Shown here: positions 37,711-46,987 of the stretch, piece by piece
Position numbering within the stretch: the first letter of the stretch is position 1
How the letters are laid out: every line of letters starts with the position of its first letter
Program-made: the position numbers and the translations under genes
NCBI GenBank assembly: GCA_947632005.1
Contig: CANRNU010000009.1
Span: 1-64,000, forward strand
DNA: 64,000 nt
Direction of reading: 5' to 3'
Origin: an uncultured Oscillospiraceae bacterium
GTDB taxonomy: Bacteria; Bacillota; Clostridia; Oscillospirales; Oscillospiraceae
The notes under the pieces: generated by a model
The model's input: the letters and a program-made list of their open reading frames with translations, nothing else
Databases searched by the model: none
Told to the model about the DNA's origin: nothing

Positions 37711-39813
37711 TCACGACGCCGCGATCTTTTTCAGCAGCTCTTCCACATCCACCGGCTTGGGGATAAAGTCGTCCATCCCGCTGGCCAGGGCCTTCTTCCG
37801 GTCCTCCGCAAAGGAGTTGGCAGTGCAGGCGAAGATCTTCACCGTCTTCGCATCCTCCCGGTCCATGGCGCGGATGGCGGCGGCGGCCTGGAACCCATCC
37901 AGCTCCGGCATCAGCAGGTCCATAAGAATGACGCTGAAGGTCCCCGGGGCGAACCGCTGGAAAATGTCCAGCGCCTCCCGGCCATTGTGGGCCAGGACCG
38001 CCTCGAAGCCCGCGCCGGTGAGAAGCTCCATCATGATCTCGCCGTTGAGCTCGTTGTCCTCGGCCACCAGGACCCGGGGCTTCTCCTTCTCGGGGAAGGA
38101 CGTCTGTTCCTCCTCCCGGGCCTTTTCCGCCGGCAGGCCGGTGAAGGTGAACACGAAGGTGCTGCCCTCGCCCTTCTTGCTGGTGAAGGTCACGTCGCCG
38201 CCCATGAGGCGGGCCAGGCTCTGGCTGATGGGAAGGCCCAGGCCCGTGCCCCGGTTGCCCTTGGATACCGTGTCCAGCTCCTGGGCAAAGGAGTAAAACA
38301 CCCGCTTCTGGAATTCCTCGCTCATGCCCCGACCGGTATCGGCCACCTCCGCCCGGGTGAGCACCGCCCCCGACGAGAGCATGCTCTGTTCCACCCGGAG
38401 CGTGACGTGCCCGCCCTCCGGTGTGAACTTCCGGGCATTGTCCAGCAGATTGACGATCACCTGCTGGATGCGGACCTCATCCCCCAGCACACAGGGGAAG
38501 TCCAGGGTTGTCTCCACCTGGAAGTCCAGCTTCTTTTCCGTCATGCCGCCCCGCATGAGGGAGTCCACCGTGGAGATCAGCAGCTCCAGGTCCACCGGCC
38601 GGTGGACCAGCTCCATCTTCTTATCCTGGAGCTTGGACATGTCCAGGATGTCGTTGACCAGGCTCAGCAGATACTTCGCCGTGGTGGAGGACTGGCGCAG
38701 ATACCCCTCCAGCCGCTTCGGGTCATCCACCTTCTGGGCCATGAGGTAGTTGAGTCCGATCAGGCCGTTGAGGGGCGTGCGGATCTCATGGCTCATGGTG
38801 GACAGGAACTCCCCCTTGGCCTTGGCCTCCGCGTGCTCCTGCACGGCCCGCATCCGCTGGCGGGTGAGCAGGAACGCCAGCACCACGATCACCAGGGCCG
38901 AGGCGCCCAGCGCCCAGGCAGCGTAGCGGTAGCGGTACATGAAGTCGTCCAGGGTGAAGCTGTACTGGTTGTCCATGATGCCCTGGATGGTGCAGCTGCC
39001 CACCTCGTCCTCGCTCATGGCGGCGATGGCCTTATCCAGGATGTCGATGAGGACCCGGCCGTCTTCCTCCGGCACGCCCTCTCCTCCGCCGAACGCCACC
39101 ACGGCGGAAAAGCACAGCTCGTCGTCCATCCCCAGCACGGGGATGACCTTCATCTCCTCATAGACGGGCTTGCTCATCCAGTACTCCGCCACATACTGGT
39201 TCTGGATCAGCAGGTCCGCCTCGCCGCTGTTCACCGCGTCAAAGCAGGCGGAGATGGATTCGTAGTCCACCAGTTCAAAGTTCGGACATGCATTCCCCAG
39301 CACCTTGCGGATGGTCTGGGAGCCGGTGGAAATGGCCACCTTCAAATGGGCGTTGTAGTCGAACTCCAGGTCGCTGCGGGCCACCACCACCTTCCGGCTG
39401 GTCAGATAAGGCTCGCTGATCAGGATGCCGTTGGCCCGCTTGTTCTCCTCGTTGTACTCCACGCTGGTGACCAGGGCAAAGCGCTCCCCCAGCAGGTAAT
39501 CGTAGGTGACCTCCCCGGTGGGCAGCGGCACGTATGTAAACTCCAGTCCGCTGATCTGGGCCAGCCGGTCGAAGATGTACCGGGAGATGCCGGTCAGCTC
39601 CCCGTCCCCGCCCTGAAAGGAGACGGGCACCCGGTCCTGTACATAGCCCACCTTCAGCGGCCCTGCGTTGGCCACAAAGGCCCTCTCCTCTTCCGTCAGG
39701 CCCAGGTCCGGCGTCCCGTCGGCATAGGCCGCGCCGCAGGTCAGCACAGCGCCGAGCAGTATCACGGCAGCGATCGCCAGCGTCAAAAGACGCTTGAACA
39801 GGTCTCGTATCAC
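37711..39813 (-). CDS. Hybrid sensor kinase with periplasmic-binding-protein (SBP_bac_3) sensor
   Basis: The 700 residues have a signal or TM helix (LLTLAIAAVILLGAVLTCGAAYA), a solute-binding-protein-family-3 domain (about 45-280; LKVGYVQDRVPVSF, GISRYIFDRLAQISGLEFTYV, SGEADLLIQNQYVAEYW), TM2 (about 300-320), HisKA TMSHEIRTPLNGLIG (His near 339), HATPase (GRGMSEEF, RGTGLGLPI) and one REC (about 581-698; VLVAEDNELNGEIM, LMDLLMPELDG). It probably senses an amino acid or similar small ligand directly. The start is a GTG with GGAGGG. It is separated from the downstream kinase operon by a terminator. Confidence 0.92.
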   Translation of the reverse strand: MIRDLFKRLLTLAIAAVILLGAVLTCGAAYADGTPDLGLTEEERAFVANAGPLKVGYVQDRVPVSFQGGDGELTGISRYIFDRLAQISGLEFTYVPLPTGEVTYDYLLGERFALVTSVEYNEENKRANGILISEPYLTSRKVVVARSDLEFDYNAHLKVAISTGSQTIRKVLGNACPNFELVDYESISACFDAVNSGEADLLIQNQYVAEYWMSKPVYEEMKVIPVLGMDDELCFSAVVAFGGGEGVPEEDGRVLIDILDKAIAAMSEDEVGSCTIQGIMDNQYSFTLDDFMYRYRYAAWALGASALVIVVLAFLLTRQRMRAVQEHAEAKAKGEFLSTMSHEIRTPLNGLIGLNYLMAQKVDDPKRLEGYLRQSSTTAKYLLSLVNDILDMSKLQDKKMELVHRPVDLELLISTVDSLMRGGMTEKKLDFQVETTLDFPCVLGDEVRIQQVIVNLLDNARKFTPEGGHVTLRVEQSMLSSGAVLTRAEVADTGRGMSEEFQKRVFYSFAQELDTVSKGNRGTGLGLPISQSLARLMGGDVTFTSKKGEGSTFVFTFTGLPAEKAREEEQTSFPEKEKPRVLVAEDNELNGEIMMELLTGAGFEAVLAHNGREALDIFQRFAPGTFSVILMDLLMPELDGFQAAAAIRAMDREDAKTVKIFACTANSFAEDRKKALASGMDDFIPKPVDVEELLKKIAAS

Positions 39814-39949
39814 AGGCGTTCCCTCCGTTTGGCAGCATTTGGGCAGATCCGATATAAATCAACTCCCGTCGATTTTAGAACAAATTCATTCTATTGTAAA
39901 GTGCGAAGTTGATTTTTTACACGAATCACGCAAAAACCGGCATGAAAAA

Positions 39950-39978
39950 GCGCCCGGGCCCAAACGAGGCCCGGACGC
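39950..39978 (-). terminator. Terminator of metG
   Basis: GCGCCCGGGCC / GGCCCGGACGC (one mismatch) followed by TTTTT on the minus strand, 17 bp past the metG stop. Confidence 0.75.
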
Positions 39979-39994
39979 CCACAGTATCTCTTTG

Positions 39995-41962
39995 TCAGCA
40001 GAGCTTGGCCCCGGCGGGGATGGCGTCGTCCACCATGAGAAGGTTGAGCTTTTCCTCGCCCTTCTCCCTATGGACGGCGGAGATGAGCATGCCGTTGGAG
40101 GCCAGGCCCATCATCTTCCTGGGAGGCAGGTTCACGATGGCCACCAGGGTCTTGCCGATGAGCTGCTCCGGCTCATACCACTTGGCGATGCCGGACAGGA
40201 TCTGCCGGTCTGTGCCGGTGCCGTCGTCCAGGGTGAAGCACAGGAGCTTTTCGCTCTTTTTCACATGGGTGCAGTCCTTCACCTTCACCGCCCGGAAATC
40301 GCTCTTGCAGAAGGTGTCGAAGTCCACATACTCCTCCGCCTGGGGCTCCAGCTCGATGGCCGGGACCGGCGGGGCCTGGAGCTTCTGGAGCTCCGCCAGC
40401 TCCTTTTCCATGTCGATGCGGGGGAACAGGTTCTCGCCCTTCCGGGGGGACGCCGTCTCCGGCAGAGCGCCCCACACCGCGGCGCTGTCCCAGGTCCAGA
40501 CGGACTCGTCCGCACCGATCTGGGCGAAGAGCTTTTCCATGCTCTCCGGCATGAAGGGGGTCAGCAGGATGCCGCTGATGCGGGTGGTCTCCAGCAGGTT
40601 ATACAGCACATGGGCCAGCCGGGGGCCGTTTTTGTCCATGTCCTTGGCCAGGGCCCAGGGGGCGTTCTCGTCGATATACTTGTTGGCCCGCTGGATGACC
40701 CGAAAGACCTCCTCCAGGGCGTTTTGGAACTGGAATTTCTCCATCTGCTCCTCGTACCTGCCCCGGAGACCGGCCGCCAGCTCCTTCAGCTCGGTGTCAA
40801 AGCTCTCCGGCGCCGCCCAGGTCCCGCAGCCGGCAGGCAGGGACGCGCCGAAATACTTGTTCACCATGGCGGTGGTCCGGCTGACCAGGTTGCCCAGGTC
40901 GTTGGCCAGGTCCACGTTGATGGTGCTGATGAGTGCCTCGTTGGAGAAGTTGCCGTCGGAGCCGAAGGGGAAGGTCCGCAGCAGGAAGAACCGCAGGGCG
41001 TCCACCCCGTAGCGCTCCGCCAGCAGATACGGGTCCACCACGTTGCCCACGCTCTTGCTCATCTTGCCGCCGTCCAGCAGCAGCCAGCCGTGGCCGTAGA
41101 CCTTTTTGGGCAGGGGCAGGCCCATGCTCATGAGCATGGCGGGCCAGATGATGGAGTGAAACCGTACGATCTCCTTGCCCACGAAGTGTACGTCCGCGGG
41201 CCAGAACTTGTCATAGTCGTCATAGGCGTCGTTGGCATAGCCCAGAGCGGTGATGTAGTTGGACAGCGCGTCGATCCACACATACACCACATGGCCCGGG
41301 TCAAAGTCCACGGGAATGCCCCAGGTGAAGCTGGTGCGGGAAACGCACAGGTCCTCCAGTCCGGGTTTGATGAAGTTGTTCACCATCTCGTTGACCCGGC
41401 TGCGGGGCTCCAGAAAGTCGGTGTTCTCCAACAGGTCCCGGACCCGGTCGGCGTACTTCGACAGGCGGAAGAAATATGCCTCCTCCTCCGCGTCTGCCAC
41501 CTCCCGGCCGCACTCGGGACATTTGCCGTCCTTGAGCTGGCTCTCGGTCCAGAAGCTCTCGCAGGGCTTGCAGTATTTGCCCACATACTTGCCCTTGTAG
41601 ATGTCCCCGTTGTCATACATCTTCCGGAAGATGCGCTGGATGGCGGTGACATGGTAGCTGTCGGTGGTGCGGATGAACCGGTCGTTGGAGATGTTCATGA
41701 GCTTCCAAAGGTCCAGTACGCCCCGCTCCCCGGTGACGATCTTATCCACGAACTGCTGGGGTGTGACGCCCGCCTCCCGGGCCTTGTCCTCGATCTTCTG
41801 GCCGTGCTCGTCGGTGCCGGTGAGGAACATGACCTCATAGCCGGAAAGGCGCTTGTACCGGGCCATGGCGTCCGTGGCCACGGTGCAGTAGGCATGGCCA
41901 ATGTGCAGCTTGTCGGACGGGTAATAGATGGGGGTGGTGATGTAGAAAGTCCCTTTGCTCAT
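39995..41962 (-). CDS. metG: Methionyl-tRNA synthetase with C-terminal tRNA-binding domain
   Basis: The 655 residues include ITTPIYYPSDKLHIGHAYC (HIGH motif), zinc site CKPCESFWTESQLKDGKCPECG (two CxxC knuckles), the Met pocket LTGTDEHGQKIE, KMSKSVGNVVDP (near 300), the anticodon domain, and an EMAP/Trbp-like OB domain (about 550-655, FDTFCKSDFRAVKVKDC...). The start is the ATG at 41960-41962 with GGAGGA; an upstream in-frame extension lacks family sequence. It stands between the kinase island and a VanW-domain gene. Confidence 0.97.
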   Translation of the reverse strand: MSKGTFYITTPIYYPSDKLHIGHAYCTVATDAMARYKRLSGYEVMFLTGTDEHGQKIEDKAREAGVTPQQFVDKIVTGERGVLDLWKLMNISNDRFIRTTDSYHVTAIQRIFRKMYDNGDIYKGKYVGKYCKPCESFWTESQLKDGKCPECGREVADAEEEAYFFRLSKYADRVRDLLENTDFLEPRSRVNEMVNNFIKPGLEDLCVSRTSFTWGIPVDFDPGHVVYVWIDALSNYITALGYANDAYDDYDKFWPADVHFVGKEIVRFHSIIWPAMLMSMGLPLPKKVYGHGWLLLDGGKMSKSVGNVVDPYLLAERYGVDALRFFLLRTFPFGSDGNFSNEALISTINVDLANDLGNLVSRTTAMVNKYFGASLPAGCGTWAAPESFDTELKELAAGLRGRYEEQMEKFQFQNALEEVFRVIQRANKYIDENAPWALAKDMDKNGPRLAHVLYNLLETTRISGILLTPFMPESMEKLFAQIGADESVWTWDSAAVWGALPETASPRKGENLFPRIDMEKELAELQKLQAPPVPAIELEPQAEEYVDFDTFCKSDFRAVKVKDCTHVKKSEKLLCFTLDDGTGTDRQILSGIAKWYEPEQLIGKTLVAIVNLPPRKMMGLASNGMLISAVHREKGEEKLNLLMVDDAIPAGAKLC

Positions 41963-42025
41963 GTGTCTTCCTCCAAATTGAATCTGCTCGGTGAGATCGG
42001 GTCCCACCGGCACAGGCCGGGGCGT

Positions 42026-43900
42026 TTACGCCGCGGCGTCCGCCTCCGGTGCGGGCTCCGGGTCCGGCTCCGGGATGGGTTCCGGGTCCGGCTCCGTGAT
42101 CTCCGGCTCCGGGTCCGGGGCCGGGTCCGGTGCCGCCGGCGGCGCCTGGGTCTCCGTCTGGGTCTGGTTCTCCGGCTGCGTCTGGGTCTGGGTCTGCTGC
42201 GCCTGCTGCTGGGCCTGCTTCTTGGCCGCTATGGCGCTCTCCTTGTCATAGGAGCTGTAGGCCTCCTTGGTGGAGCTGATGAGGTTGCCGTTCTTGTCGT
42301 AGACGTGCCGGTAGGTCTGGGCGTAATAGTGTGCGGCGTCCTCCCAGGTGTCGTTGGTGATCTCCACATAGCTGCCGTCCACATCCGTACCCAGGATGCG
42401 GATGGTCAGATAGCCGCCGGACACATAGGCCTCGATCTTGATCGGGTATGCCCGGGAGTTGACGAACTTGAACTCCGGGAACCCCCAGCTCACCGTGGCA
42501 TCCATGCCCCGGGGCAGGTAGCCCACCACGAACTGGTGGCAGTAGCGGGTGGTGATGCGCAGATTGGCCTTCATGGCGCAGTAATACAGCGTGGAGCTGC
42601 CCTGGCAGATACCGCCGCCGATGCTCATCACGTGCTCGCCGCCGGCAAAGGCCCCGGCGGACTGATAGCCCTTGGCAGCCGTCCGCTGGCCCAGGCAGGC
42701 ATTATAGCTGAATTCCTCCCCCGGCTGCAGGATGACGCCGTTCATGGCCTTGGCCGCCAGGGTGATGTTGTTGATACGGGCGGAGGTGGAGCCGGAAAGA
42801 GAGGTGCTCTTTTCCGCCAGCACGTCCGCGAAGAGCTGGCCCTTCAGGTCCTCGGCGGTGATCTCCGGGTCCTCCCGGATGAGGGGGATGGTCACGGTCT
42901 CGCCGGAGGCAGCCTGCTCCCAGGCAATGCGGGCAGCGTCCATGTCGAAGCGCACGCCCTGCACGGCCTCGATGACGCCGCCGGTGCTCTGGTCATAGGA
43001 GGCGTCCACGGGCTCCACATAAACTTCATTATACAACGTTTGGAGCATGGCGTCCACATCTACCGCGGTACTTTCGCCCTCCTGGGGCTCCGTCTCCGGC
43101 ACCTGGTAGTCGATGGGGGCGTAATCCTCCTGTTCAAACGCCCGCCGGACCTGCTCGCTCAGGGCCGCCACGTCCACATGGGCCGTGCCCGCGTTTTTCA
43201 CGACGGTGATCTGCTCCTCGCTGATCTGGGCGTGGGTGGTGCTCAACTTCTGGTCCACCGCCGCCGCCACCGGGGCGATCTTATCCGCGATGACGCTCTC
43301 ATTGACGGCTGCGCCCGCTCCGTCCACGGCCAGCTCCACCGGCTTGTCCTGGCAGGACCGGTAGGTCCGCAGGTTCGCCAGCATGCTGCCGCCCCGGCCA
43401 TAGCTGTAGGCCACCTGGGCATAGGCCGTGCCGTCCACCGCCTGAAGTCCCAGCTCCTGGGCGGTGATGGTCACGCTGTCCCCGGTGGGGAAATTCACCG
43501 TCACGGCGGCGTTGTCGTACTTGGCCGGGTCGTCACCCAGGGCCTGGGCCGCCTCGGTCATGGTCATGCCGCCCACGGACACGCCGTTGACGGTCACGTT
43601 GGGATAGATCGTGGTCAGCTTCGCCACCCGGCTGGCATAGGCAAAGCTCACGCCCAGGATGACCACAGCCACCAGCATCAGGGCCGCAAAGGGGATGAGC
43701 ACCTTCATCCAGCCGCCCCATCCCCTGGAAGGGGCCTGTTCATAGCTCTCCCATTGTTGGGCCTCCGCCTCGCTGCGCTGCATGCGGCGGGCACGCCGGA
43801 CCGGCTCTGCCGGTCCCTCCGGCATGTCGTATTCCTCCGGCTCCTGGCTGTCTTCCTCCATCCATTCACCGAGATCGAGATCGTCGTAATCCGCCATCAT
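42026..43900 (-). CDS. VanW-domain membrane-anchored wall protein
   Basis: The 624 residues have a cytoplasmic acidic head, one membrane helix (LIPFAALMLVAVVILGVSFAYA, about 68-90), a peptidoglycan-binding-4-like region (about 95-330, including two repeats of 'VNGVSVGGMT..A'), the VanW domain (about 385-510; LQPGEEFSYNACLGQRTAAKGYQSAGAF, GGGICQGSSTLYYCAMKANL, FVNSRAYPIKIEAYV) and a Gln- then Pro/Asp/Glu-rich C-terminal tail. The tail is low complexity (DPEPEPE repeats) as in wall-exposed proteins. The biochemical role of VanW is not established; it has been linked to wall modification in other firmicutes. Confidence 0.87.
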   Translation of the reverse strand: MMADYDDLDLGEWMEEDSQEPEEYDMPEGPAEPVRRARRMQRSEAEAQQWESYEQAPSRGWGGWMKVLIPFAALMLVAVVILGVSFAYASRVAKLTTIYPNVTVNGVSVGGMTMTEAAQALGDDPAKYDNAAVTVNFPTGDSVTITAQELGLQAVDGTAYAQVAYSYGRGGSMLANLRTYRSCQDKPVELAVDGAGAAVNESVIADKIAPVAAAVDQKLSTTHAQISEEQITVVKNAGTAHVDVAALSEQVRRAFEQEDYAPIDYQVPETEPQEGESTAVDVDAMLQTLYNEVYVEPVDASYDQSTGGVIEAVQGVRFDMDAARIAWEQAASGETVTIPLIREDPEITAEDLKGQLFADVLAEKSTSLSGSTSARINNITLAAKAMNGVILQPGEEFSYNACLGQRTAAKGYQSAGAFAGGEHVMSIGGGICQGSSTLYYCAMKANLRITTRYCHQFVVGYLPRGMDATVSWGFPEFKFVNSRAYPIKIEAYVSGGYLTIRILGTDVDGSYVEITNDTWEDAAHYYAQTYRHVYDKNGNLISSTKEAYSSYDKESAIAAKKQAQQQAQQTQTQTQPENQTQTETQAPPAAPDPAPDPEPEITEPDPEPIPEPDPEPAPEADAAA

Positions 43901-43934
43901 CTGTCGCCCCTCCTCTTCTTATCTCTGTATATGC

Positions 43935-45173
43935 CTAGATCCTCAGTTCGTTCTCCGATGCGCCGGTGAGCTCCTTCACGCCCACCTCCAGGTTCTCTCC
44001 CACCCACGGGTTCCCGCTGATGCGGTACTCCGCCTGGGCCTCCCAAAGGGACCCGATCAGGATGTTGGACAGGAGAAATCCCTGGGGCGTAAAACACCAC
44101 CGGCCATCGAACTTCTTTGTCCAGCCGTCCTTCTCATATTCCTGCAGCAGCGCTTCGATGGGCGCGAAGTCGCTGCGGTATATCTTGTGATATTCCTCCT
44201 GGGAGATGCCCTTGCTGCGGCGCATGCCCAGCATCAGGTATTCCGACGCCCGGTCCAACTCGTCCAGCTTTTCGTACTCGTCCAGGATGCTCCCGCCGCC
44301 GCCCACGCCCTTGATGTAGGCGTGCAGGTCCCGGACGTAGCTGTAGCGGGTGTTGCCGATGCAGGAATGGGCGCCGGGCCCGAAGCCCAAATAGTCCTCC
44401 ATATCCCAGTATTTCATGTTGTGCCGGGACGCCTTGCCTCGGCGGGCGAAATTCGACACCTCATATTGATTATACCCATAATGATTCAGGGTCTCCACCA
44501 TGTACAGGTACATATCCGCCTGTTCGTCGTCGGTGGGGATGACGGGGCTGTCCTTATACTGCTCATACATGGGCGTGCCCTCTTCCAGCTTCAGCCCATA
44601 GCAGCTCAGATGGTCCGGCTCCAGGTCCAGCACCTTCGCCAGGGTCTCCGCCCAGTCGCCCTTGGTCTGGTTGGGCAGGCCGTAGATCAGGTCGATGCTC
44701 AGATTGTCAAAGCCCGCCGACCGGATGGCCTTGACCGCGTTTTTTACCTGGGTGAAGTTGTGCCGCCGGCCGATGATCTTCAAAAGGTCGTCGCTGGCCG
44801 ACTGGACGCCCAGGGAGATGCGGTTGAAGCCCTCCTGCCGCAGCCGCTCCATATCCCGGCGCTTGACGCTGTCCGGGTTGCACTCAGCCGTCACCTCCGC
44901 GCTCTTGAGCACCTTTCCCGCCCGCTTCAGGGCGTTGAAGATCTCCGCCAGACGCTTGGCGCCGTAATAGCTGGGGGTGCCGCCGCCGAAGTAGACCGTA
45001 TCGATATAGTACGGCGTCATGGTGCTGCCGGCCTCTTTGATATGGCGCAGCAGGGCGTCCTGGTATTTGCCGATGCTCTTGTCACAGTGGGCCAGGGAAT
45101 AAAAATCGCAGTAGCCGCACTTGGACGCGCAGAAGGGGATGTGGATATATACCCCGAGGTGTTTATCAGCCAT
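43935..45173 (-). CDS. hemW: Radical-SAM heme chaperone HemW
   Basis: This 412-residue protein starts GVYIHIPFCASKCGYCDFYS, the CxxxCxxC cluster plus the extra F-x-S of the HemN/HemW group. It lacks the N-terminal extension of true coproporphyrinogen oxidases HemN. GGGTPSYY and the C-terminal domain LMLGMRRSKGISQEEY are typical of HemW. The protein inserts or carries heme rather than oxidising coproporphyrinogen. It ends 34 bp before the VanW-domain gene and follows the AAA ATPase gene by six bases, so the three are probably co-transcribed. Confidence 0.9.
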   Translation of the reverse strand: MADKHLGVYIHIPFCASKCGYCDFYSLAHCDKSIGKYQDALLRHIKEAGSTMTPYYIDTVYFGGGTPSYYGAKRLAEIFNALKRAGKVLKSAEVTAECNPDSVKRRDMERLRQEGFNRISLGVQSASDDLLKIIGRRHNFTQVKNAVKAIRSAGFDNLSIDLIYGLPNQTKGDWAETLAKVLDLEPDHLSCYGLKLEEGTPMYEQYKDSPVIPTDDEQADMYLYMVETLNHYGYNQYEVSNFARRGKASRHNMKYWDMEDYLGFGPGAHSCIGNTRYSYVRDLHAYIKGVGGGGSILDEYEKLDELDRASEYLMLGMRRSKGISQEEYHKIYRSDFAPIEALLQEYEKDGWTKKFDGRWCFTPQGFLLSNILIGSLWEAQAEYRISGNPWVGENLEVGVKELTGASENELRI

Positions 45174-45179
45174 AGATGT

Positions 45180-46640
45180 TCATTCCAAACTCTGTAGTTT
45201 CTCTTCGCGCTCTTCTTCCGGCAGAAAATCCTGTTTCGTGAACCGGACCAGGTCCTCCTTGGTGGGATGCTCCATGGCCGCCAGCCGATCCGCTTGCCGG
45301 ACCACCATGTCCTCAAACTGGTTGCGCACGTCCCGTCCGTTGCCAAAGTTTCCGTCCCGGTCCTCGTACATAGCGGCGAAAAACTCCTGGGAATACGCCT
45401 CCGCCTCTTCGTCCAGCTCGTAGCCGTTCTTTTTGCACTGCATGTGGAAGATGGCGTTCAGTTCTTTGCCGTCATAGTCGTCAAAGAAGATATACTTATT
45501 GAACCGGCTCTCCAGGCCCGGATTGGAGCTGAGAAACTTCTCCATGGGCCCCGTGTAGCCCGCCACGATCACCACCAGGTCCTCCCGGTGGTCTTCCATG
45601 GCCTTCAAAACAGTCTCGATGGCCTCCCGGCCAAAGTCGTTCTCCCCGCCGCTGGCCAGGGAATACGCCTCGTCGATGAACAGCACCCCGCCCAGCGCGG
45701 AGGCGATCACCTCCTGGGTCTTGATGGCCGTCTGGCCCACATAGCCCGCCACCAGACCGGACCGGTCCACCTCCACCAGCTGCCCCTTGCTGAGGGCTCC
45801 GATGGCGGCGTACAGCCCGCTGATGAGCCGGGCCACGGTGGTCTTGCCGGTGCCCGGATTGCCCAGAAAGACCATGTGCAGGCTCAGGGGCGGCACAGGC
45901 AGGCCGTTGTCCTTCCGGAGCTGACGGACCTTCACCAGGTTCATCATGCTCTTGACGTCTTTTTTCACCGTCTCCAGCCCCACCAGACTGTCCAGCTCCG
46001 CCATGAGCGTGTCCAGATCAGGCTTTTCCGGCGCCGTCTCCCCGGCGGTCTTCGCCTGCTCCTGCCCCTGGGCGGGGCCGTTGGATACGGCGGCCTTGGG
46101 CGGGTTCTTCTCCAGGAAGGAGGGCTCGGCGCTAGTGACGAAATCCGCCGCCCGCAGGCCGGGCTTGCCCTTCTTCACCCCCGCCCCGTCGCACAGGGCG
46201 GAGAGCTTGTCCGCGCACTCGGTGATGTACTCCGCCTCGGAATAGGTCACATCGTCGTCCACCGCCGCCAGGCACAGCAGGATGTTGGTCAGCATCCGGA
46301 TGAACACCCGGGAACAGTCCGTGCCCTTTTTGGCGTCCTGTTCCGTCAGGGACCAGAAGAACAGCGGCGGCAGGAACGCGCCGCTCTCTCCCACCGCGGA
46401 GGTCAGCGCCCACAGCAGCCAGGTGGGCTTGGGCCGGCCCTTGGAATACAGGGCGTTCACCGCGTCGGCATGCTCCTGGGTCAGGCTGGAGCCCCGGGAG
46501 AACAGCTGCAGGGCGCAGGAGACGCAGAACTCGTCCATCTGCTCCGCCAGGCCCCGTCCGGCCGCCCGGTAAAAGGCCTCGGTGTTGGCGATATAGGTCT
46601 TATGCAGCTCCTCCGGAGAGCGTTTCCACTGGGTCGGCAC
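45180..46640 (-). CDS. AAA ATPase of the CbxX/SpoVK family
   Basis: The 486 residues show an N-terminal helical region (about 1-160) resembling TerB-type bundles (LLCLAAVDDDVTYSEAEYITECADKL) and one AAA module at about 215-460: LVGLETVKKDVKSMMNLVKVRQLRKDNG, Walker A FLGNPGTGKTTVARLI, Walker B GGVLFIDEAYSLA, sensor GYTGPMEKFLSSNPGL(E)SRFN. These match SpoVK/CbbX hexameric unfoldase-activators. The substrate is unknown. I chose the GTG at 46638-46640 with a GAGGGGGG RBS. Its promoter region contains four TTACAAAAA-type repeats. Confidence 0.85.
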   Translation of the reverse strand: MPTQWKRSPEELHKTYIANTEAFYRAAGRGLAEQMDEFCVSCALQLFSRGSSLTQEHADAVNALYSKGRPKPTWLLWALTSAVGESGAFLPPLFFWSLTEQDAKKGTDCSRVFIRMLTNILLCLAAVDDDVTYSEAEYITECADKLSALCDGAGVKKGKPGLRAADFVTSAEPSFLEKNPPKAAVSNGPAQGQEQAKTAGETAPEKPDLDTLMAELDSLVGLETVKKDVKSMMNLVKVRQLRKDNGLPVPPLSLHMVFLGNPGTGKTTVARLISGLYAAIGALSKGQLVEVDRSGLVAGYVGQTAIKTQEVIASALGGVLFIDEAYSLASGGENDFGREAIETVLKAMEDHREDLVVIVAGYTGPMEKFLSSNPGLESRFNKYIFFDDYDGKELNAIFHMQCKKNGYELDEEAEAYSQEFFAAMYEDRDGNFGNGRDVRNQFEDMVVRQADRLAAMEHPTKEDLVRFTKQDFLPEEEREEKLQSLE

Positions 46641-46722
46641 GGGCCCACCCCCCTCATCTTGATTCCTGCCTCCCCGCGCGGTCACAGCGCGCCGGCGCAT
46701 ACGCATACAGGTGCGTGATGAT

Positions 46723-46777
46723 ATTATATTACAAAAATTACAAAAAACAAGTATTATTTACAAAAAAACTACAAAAA
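46723..46777 (-). promoter_or_regulatory. Promoter of the AAA ATPase with direct repeats
   Basis: Minus strand TATAAT (46723-46728) has TTGTTT 16 nt upstream. Four copies of (T/C)TACAAAAA (plus strand; 46729, 46738, 46758, 46769) cover the -35 and upstream region. They could be a tandem activator or repressor site. The rest of 46641-46900 holds no gene. Confidence 0.5.
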
Positions 46778-46908
46778 TTATGTGCTTACGGACAGCACGC
46801 ACCGTCCGGCGTATTCCGAGTCCCGTTTTATGCTCCTTGTCCGGTGCGATCGCATCATACCGCGGGCCCCTCATCGGATAACGAGAGCTTACCGTTGGAA
46901 ACAAAAAA

Positions 46909-46933
46909 GCGCGCCGCCATTTTGGCGGCGCGC
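46909..46933 (-). terminator. Terminator of the exported protein gene
   Basis: GCGCGCCGCC (46909-46918) pairs with GGCGGCGCGC (46924-46933), followed by six T on the minus strand. Confidence 0.8.
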
Positions 46934-46987
46934 TGTGCGATCTGATCCAGTGACAGCAAGACCGGGCACAGGCCCTTTTTGCGGCCA

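Noticed and set aside
39794-43969. 1391-residue open frame on the plus strand
   Set aside because: Antisense to metG and the VanW-domain gene; low-complexity shadow of G+C-rich coding DNA.
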